DNA of 18,066 bases from JAVBJN01 sp031546985. Lineage in GTDB: Bacteria; Bacteroidota; Bacteroidia; Chitinophagales; Chitinophagaceae. Below, one piece after another: positions 15,033 to 18,066 of this stretch. The notes beneath the pieces were generated by a model that made no database searches, had not been told where the DNA came from, and saw only the letters and a program-made list of their open reading frames with translations. Both the position numbers and the translations under genes were made by a program. Positions within the stretch are counted from its first letter, which is position 1; every line of letters starts with the position of its first letter. Location of the stretch: assembly GCA_031546985.1 (NCBI GenBank), contig JAVBJN010000120.1, positions 1 to 18,066 of the forward strand. Direction: 5' to 3'.

Positions 15033-15863
15033 TTATAACTGGAGGTGTTCTGAGTGTACGGTATGGCCAAAGAAAACTGCTGCCTGCTGGTCAAAAGTCT
15101 GGGTATCGTCGGTGGTAAGGAAATGCCTTGAGCCGGTTTTGCTGCATTTGGCCTCCATTTCGGGATGCCTTTGCAGGTAGTCTTGCAGGCTGTTGGCCAC
15201 CAGTTGGCCCTGTGCCAGCAGATGAATGCCTTGCGGAATGAATTGGCGGATCTTACTAATGAGTAAAGGGTAGTGGGTGCAGCCCAGGATAATGGTATCG
15301 ATATCCGGCGCTTTTTGAAGCAGATGGTCCAGGTATTCCTGCACAAAATAATCGGCGCCGGGGTTAAGGTGCTCGTTGTTTTCTACCAGGGGCACCCACA
15401 TGGGGCAGGCTTGCTGGTGCACCTGTATTTGCGGAAAGAAATGGCCTATCTCAATGGGGTAGGATTGCGATGCAATGGTGCCGTTGGTGCCCAATACACC
15501 TACATGGTTGGTGCGGGTGTACTGGCCTACGATCTCCGAAGTGGGGCGTATTACACCCAATACCCTGCGGGCAGGGTCAATAGCAGGCAGGTCGTGTTGC
15601 TGAATGCTGCGCAGGGCTTTGGCCGAGGCCGTATTGCAAGCCAGTATGACCAGGTGGCAACCTTGATCAAAAAGGTGCTGCACACATTCCAGGGTATACT
15701 CATACACGGTTTCAAAAGAGCGGGTGCCGTAGGGAGCCCGGGCATTATCGCCCAGGTAAATGTAATCGTACTCCGGTAAGGTATGCACCAGTTCTTTTAA
15801 TACGGTAAGTCCGCCGTAACCGGAATCGAAAACGCCGATAGGGCCAGGAATAGGAGTGGTCAT
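15033..15863 (-). CDS. murI: Glutamate racemase
   Basis: Cytoplasmic cofactor-independent racemase that makes D-glutamate for peptidoglycan. The 276 residues match the family length. Signature blocks are VFDSGYGGLTVL (Asp13, Ser14), YLGDNARAPYG at 36-46, catalytic Cys76 in ACNTAS, GVIRPTSE at 103-110 and catalytic Cys195 in GCTHYP. The two-cysteine arrangement is complete. It follows the acetyltransferase gene on the same strand after 65 bases, so it may share a transcript with that gene, but a weak promoter in the gap cannot be excluded. It lies close to a penicillin-binding protein gene, consistent with a cell-wall neighbourhood. Confidence 0.97.
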   Translation of the reverse strand: MTTPIPGPIGVFDSGYGGLTVLKELVHTLPEYDYIYLGDNARAPYGTRSFETVYEYTLECVQHLFDQGCHLVILACNTASAKALRSIQQHDLPAIDPARRVLGVIRPTSEIVGQYTRTNHVGVLGTNGTIASQSYPIEIGHFFPQIQVHQQACPMWVPLVENNEHLNPGADYFVQEYLDHLLQKAPDIDTIILGCTHYPLLISKIRQFIPQGIHLLAQGQLVANSLQDYLQRHPEMEAKCSKTGSRHFLTTDDTQTFDQQAAVFFGHTVHSEHLQL

Positions 15864-15928
15864 AATGGCCTTTGCTTGCTTGGGTTCAGAACTGCAAAAT
15901 AAGGTATTTACTGCGTTTGCAACGGTGC

Positions 15929-16483
15929 TTACCCGGCAGGGTTCAGTAGCGAATAAACATCTGTATCGAGGAAGCGGCCTTCGTAATATTCGTTCTCTTT
16001 AAACGACGCTTCTTTTACAAAATGTTGCTGTATCAAAACGTTGGCCGATGCTGTGTTTTCCGGATCGATTACGGCCTCGATAGAATGCAGTTTAAGGGTA
16101 TGAAACCCATATTCGATAACCATACCGGCGGCTTCTTTCATAATACCCTCGCCCCGGAAGTTGGGGTCCAGCATATAACCGATCTCTGCACGGTGGTTCT
16201 CGGGGCTCATGCGCACAAACCCGATGGTACCTATTACCTTGTCTATACCCGAAAGCGTTATACCCCAGTTAATAGATTTGTTCTGTGCGGATAGCTCCGT
16301 CATCTGGTGAATGAGTTCAATTACATCGTTGTGGCTTTTGGCCAGCGGGCGCGGAATGTATTTCATCGTCTCAGGGTCGGAGCGCATCGGAAACATGTCT
16401 TCGGCATCAGAAGCGCGTAACTGGCGCAGGGTGAGGCGGGATGTGGCCAGCACCGGGAAAGAAGAAAAATCAAATGTGAGCAT
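15929..16483 (-). CDS. GNAT-family acetyltransferase (RimJ/RimL type)
   Basis: A 184-residue cytosolic N-acetyltransferase of the Acetyltransf_3 type. It begins with the typical beta strand LATSRLTLRQLRASDAEDMF at about 12-31. It carries the acetyl-CoA-binding motif A region GYMLDPNFRGEGIMKEA, with the R-G-x-G pyrophosphate loop at 110-113, and ends with the usual HSIEAVIDPENTASANVL segment. RimJ-like members acetylate ribosomal protein N-termini, but many in this group modify other proteins or small molecules, so the substrate is not assigned. It starts 21 bases after the stop of the DUF1801 gene, suggesting co-transcription. Confidence 0.92.
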   Translation of the reverse strand: MLTFDFSSFPVLATSRLTLRQLRASDAEDMFPMRSDPETMKYIPRPLAKSHNDVIELIHQMTELSAQNKSINWGITLSGIDKVIGTIGFVRMSPENHRAEIGYMLDPNFRGEGIMKEAAGMVIEYGFHTLKLHSIEAVIDPENTASANVLIQQHFVKEASFKENEYYEGRFLDTDVYSLLNPAG

Positions 16484-16504
16484 GGGTATAGCTTGGGATG
16501 GGGG

Positions 16505-16972
16505 TTATTTTTTTTCAGATTTTTTGAGCACGGCTTCATACATATCTATCCACTGCTGTGGGGTGAGTTTCGATGCCAGTTGGCCAATCAGGTCAAAAGG
16601 AATCTGGTCTGGCTTTTTGAACCGTATGCAGCTCTTGCCCATGTCCAGTTTGGTTTTACTATGTTTCGGATATTCGGTAGTAAACCATTCCAGCAGCGCC
16701 GGATCGCTGTATATGCCCATATGGTACACTGCTATAAAATTCTTTTGAGACGCAAAACCCATAAACGGCAGCGGCGTTTTAGGGTCGCAATGGTAACCTG
16801 CAGGGTAGGTGCTGTGTGGCACCACATAGCCGGGCATGCCATACCCCATTACTTCTTCAAATCCTTTAGGCAGGTTTTTAAGAATCACTTTACGCAGTTG
16901 GGCAATGGCAGCCTTACGGTCTTCGGGCAAACCGGCAAGGTATTCGTCGAAATTTTTAGCACCTGATGTCAT
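16505..16972 (-). CDS. DUF1801 (YdhG-like) protein
   Basis: A 155-residue soluble protein. The N-terminal pattern FDEYLAGLPEDRKAAIAQLRKVILKNLP, followed by FEEVMGYGMPGYV, is typical of DUF1801. The central Phe-Met-Gly-Phe-Ala segment, HMGIYSD and the KSCIRFKKPDQIP block also fit. The molecular role of this family is not established. It is the first gene of a probable three-gene run (this gene, acetyltransferase, murI), with a 21-base gap to the next. Upstream on the minus strand there is only a near-match promoter box (TAATTTTC). Confidence 0.88.
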   Translation of the reverse strand: MTSGAKNFDEYLAGLPEDRKAAIAQLRKVILKNLPKGFEEVMGYGMPGYVVPHSTYPAGYHCDPKTPLPFMGFASQKNFIAVYHMGIYSDPALLEWFTTEYPKHSKTKLDMGKSCIRFKKPDQIPFDLIGQLASKLTPQQWIDMYEAVLKKSEKK

Positions 16973-17081
16973 GAAAATGCGATTGAATGTGTTGAAAATC
17001 CAGGTGCGAAAATTACGAAATTAAAGCATTGGAAAAGGGGGTGGAATTACTATGGTCATTTTCCGTAATTGTAATTATAAC

Positions 17082-17105
17082 AAAAGCCTCCATATGGAGG
17101 CTTTT
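17082..17105 (-). terminator. Terminator of the penicillin-binding protein gene
   Basis: A perfect 24-bp palindrome with 12-bp arms, AAAAGCCTCCAT and its complement. Read on the minus strand it follows the penicillin-binding protein stop and ends in TTTTG. The T run is short, so it may act in both directions and weakly. Confidence 0.75.
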
Positions 17106-17129
17106 GAATGTATGGACGATAACAATTTC

Positions 17130-18066
17130 TTACTGGTATTCCGACTCATCGGGTACGCCAATTTCTTCCATGTCTTCGGTAGGCGTACTGTCGTTTCCGC
17201 CGCCTTGTCCGGCATTGAAACCACCGCCCGAATAATTATCGTTATACAAATCGCAATCGTTGCGGTTGGCCAGCGAGGCCGGGCGCACGAATTTGGCATT
17301 TTTATCAATGCCCAGCGATTTATCGGAGTATACTTTTTGGAAGAAGTAAGCGTAAATAGGTAATGCTGCGCTGGAACCCTGCCCCATAGCGGTGCTGCTG
17401 AACCGCAGGAAACGGTCGTCGCAACCTACCCACACACCAGCTACCAATTGTGGGGTGTAACCCATAAACCACGCATCGGCCTGGTTGTTGGTGGTACCGG
17501 TTTTACCACCCATTTCGCTTTGGATACCAAAACGGCCGCGCATGCTGCGACCCGTACCAAAGTCTACCACACCCTGCATCATACGTACCATAGCATAAGC
17601 GGTGGCATCGTTAATGATCTCTTTTTGCTCGGGAATGAAGCTGGCCAGCAGGTTACCATTGCGGTCTTCAATTTTGGTAATGTACATAGGCTTGGTATTG
17701 ATACCCGCATTGGGGAACATACTATAAGCCCGTACCATCTCCAGCAGCGAAATATCGCCGGCACCCAACGCAATGGAAGGGTATGGCTCCAGGTTGCTGG
17801 TGATGCCACATTTGTGTGCAAAGTCGATGAACGGTTTTACACCGGTAATGTTTATGATGTTAAGCGCTACGTTGTTAACAGATTGGGCCAGACCATTGCG
17901 CATACTCATAGCGCCTTTGCTGGAGCCGCCCGCGTCGTAGGTTTTTTTGATGCTGGCAAAATAAACCGGCGCTGCAGAGATGGTAGCGCAGGGCGAGGTG
18001 CCATTATCTACCGCCAGGCAATACAGTAGCGGTTTAATGGTAGAGCCTACCTGGCGTTTGGTATTG
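17130..18066 (-). CDS. Class A penicillin-binding protein, transpeptidase part (cut by window edge)
   Basis: The C-terminal 311 codons of a bifunctional peptidoglycan synthase (PBP1A-like), which crosslinks stem peptides outside the inner membrane. The frame stays open to the window edge, so the ATG inside it is not the real start. All three penicillin-binding motifs are visible: SxxK as Ser-Thr-Ile-Lys in RQVGSTIKP with the nucleophile at about 18042-18044, SxN as SVN in LAQSVNNVA, and KTGT in GGKTGTTNNQADAWFMGYTP. The glycosyltransferase domain and membrane anchor lie outside the window. The protein ends in a Gly-rich then acidic disordered tail (GGGFNAGQGGGNDS onward). The gene is followed by a palindromic terminator. 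Confidence 0.95.
   Translation of the reverse strand, partial: NTKRQVGSTIKPLLYCLAVDNGTSPCATISAAPVYFASIKKTYDAGGSSKGAMSMRNGLAQSVNNVALNIINITGVKPFIDFAHKCGITSNLEPYPSIALGAGDISLLEMVRAYSMFPNAGINTKPMYITKIEDRNGNLLASFIPEQKEIINDATAYAMVRMMQGVVDFGTGRSMRGRFGIQSEMGGKTGTTNNQADAWFMGYTPQLVAGVWVGCDDRFLRFSSTAMGQGSSAALPIYAYFFQKVYSDKSLGIDKNAKFVRPASLANRNDCDLYNDNYSGGGFNAGQGGGNDSTPTEDMEEIGVPDESEYQ

Noticed and set aside
17907..17909. Internal ATG as the start of a 259-residue protein
   Set aside because: The frame is open to the window edge and the SxxK motif lies upstream of this ATG, so the gene is larger and cut by the edge.

Overview
The window looks like an ordinary chromosomal segment from the phylum Bacteroidota, most likely the Chitinophagaceae (Chitinophaga/Niastella/Filimonas-like). 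Three things suggest this: promoters with the Bacteroidota signature TTG-N19/20-TAnnTTTG, a PafA-type alkaline phosphatase with a secreted S9B dipeptidyl peptidase, and soluble multi-PAS histidine kinases. The genus is an inference. No prophage, CRISPR array or insertion-sequence transposase is visible.

Layout. Positions 1-459 (minus) hold the N-terminal half of the GTPase Era, cut by the window edge, with a possible small membrane-protein gene directly upstream. Positions 719-1344 are a tandem array of three initiator tRNA-Met(CAU) genes. Each has its own promoter and terminator, and a 182-bp insertion lies between copies 2 and 3. The tandem-GTPase gene der follows (1431-2813, plus), then a small alanine-rich lipoprotein (2882-3247) and an unrecognised 185-residue protein (3538-4095). 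A long palindromic element and a bidirectional terminator separate these from a minus-strand dipeptidyl peptidase IV gene (4269-6440) and a PLP-dependent alpha-oxoamine synthase gene (6526-7773). A secreted pafA-like phosphatase (7886-9526, plus) converges on a signalling cluster on the minus strand: two paralogous four-PAS soluble histidine kinases (12496-14757 and 10014-12314) and a single-domain response regulator (9571-9990). Further minus-strand genes are murI (15033-15863), a RimJ/RimL-type acetyltransferase (15929-16483), a DUF1801 protein (16505-16972) and the transpeptidase half of a class A penicillin-binding protein (17130 to the edge).

How the genes fit together. Era, the initiator tRNAs and Der form a translation/ribosome-assembly neighbourhood. 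MurI and the penicillin-binding protein both serve peptidoglycan. The peptidase and phosphatase are exported nutrient-scavenging enzymes. The two kinases and the lone receiver probably form one cytoplasmic phosphotransfer module with no DNA-binding output encoded here.

The most interesting observations are: (1) the three initiator tRNAs are identical except at the 1:72 position and the CCA end, and the base combination at 1:72 is never a strong pair; (2) removing a 182-bp insert plus one 11-bp repeat restores an exact ~180-bp tandem period in the tRNA array; (3) a 14-bp-arm inverted repeat upstream of the second kinase contains two GTTTAAAC palindromes 22 bp apart, and a 13/14 copy of its half-site lies upstream of the paralogous kinase. 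I did not find a clearly new multi-gene system; the kinase/receiver cluster with its shared motif is the closest candidate.
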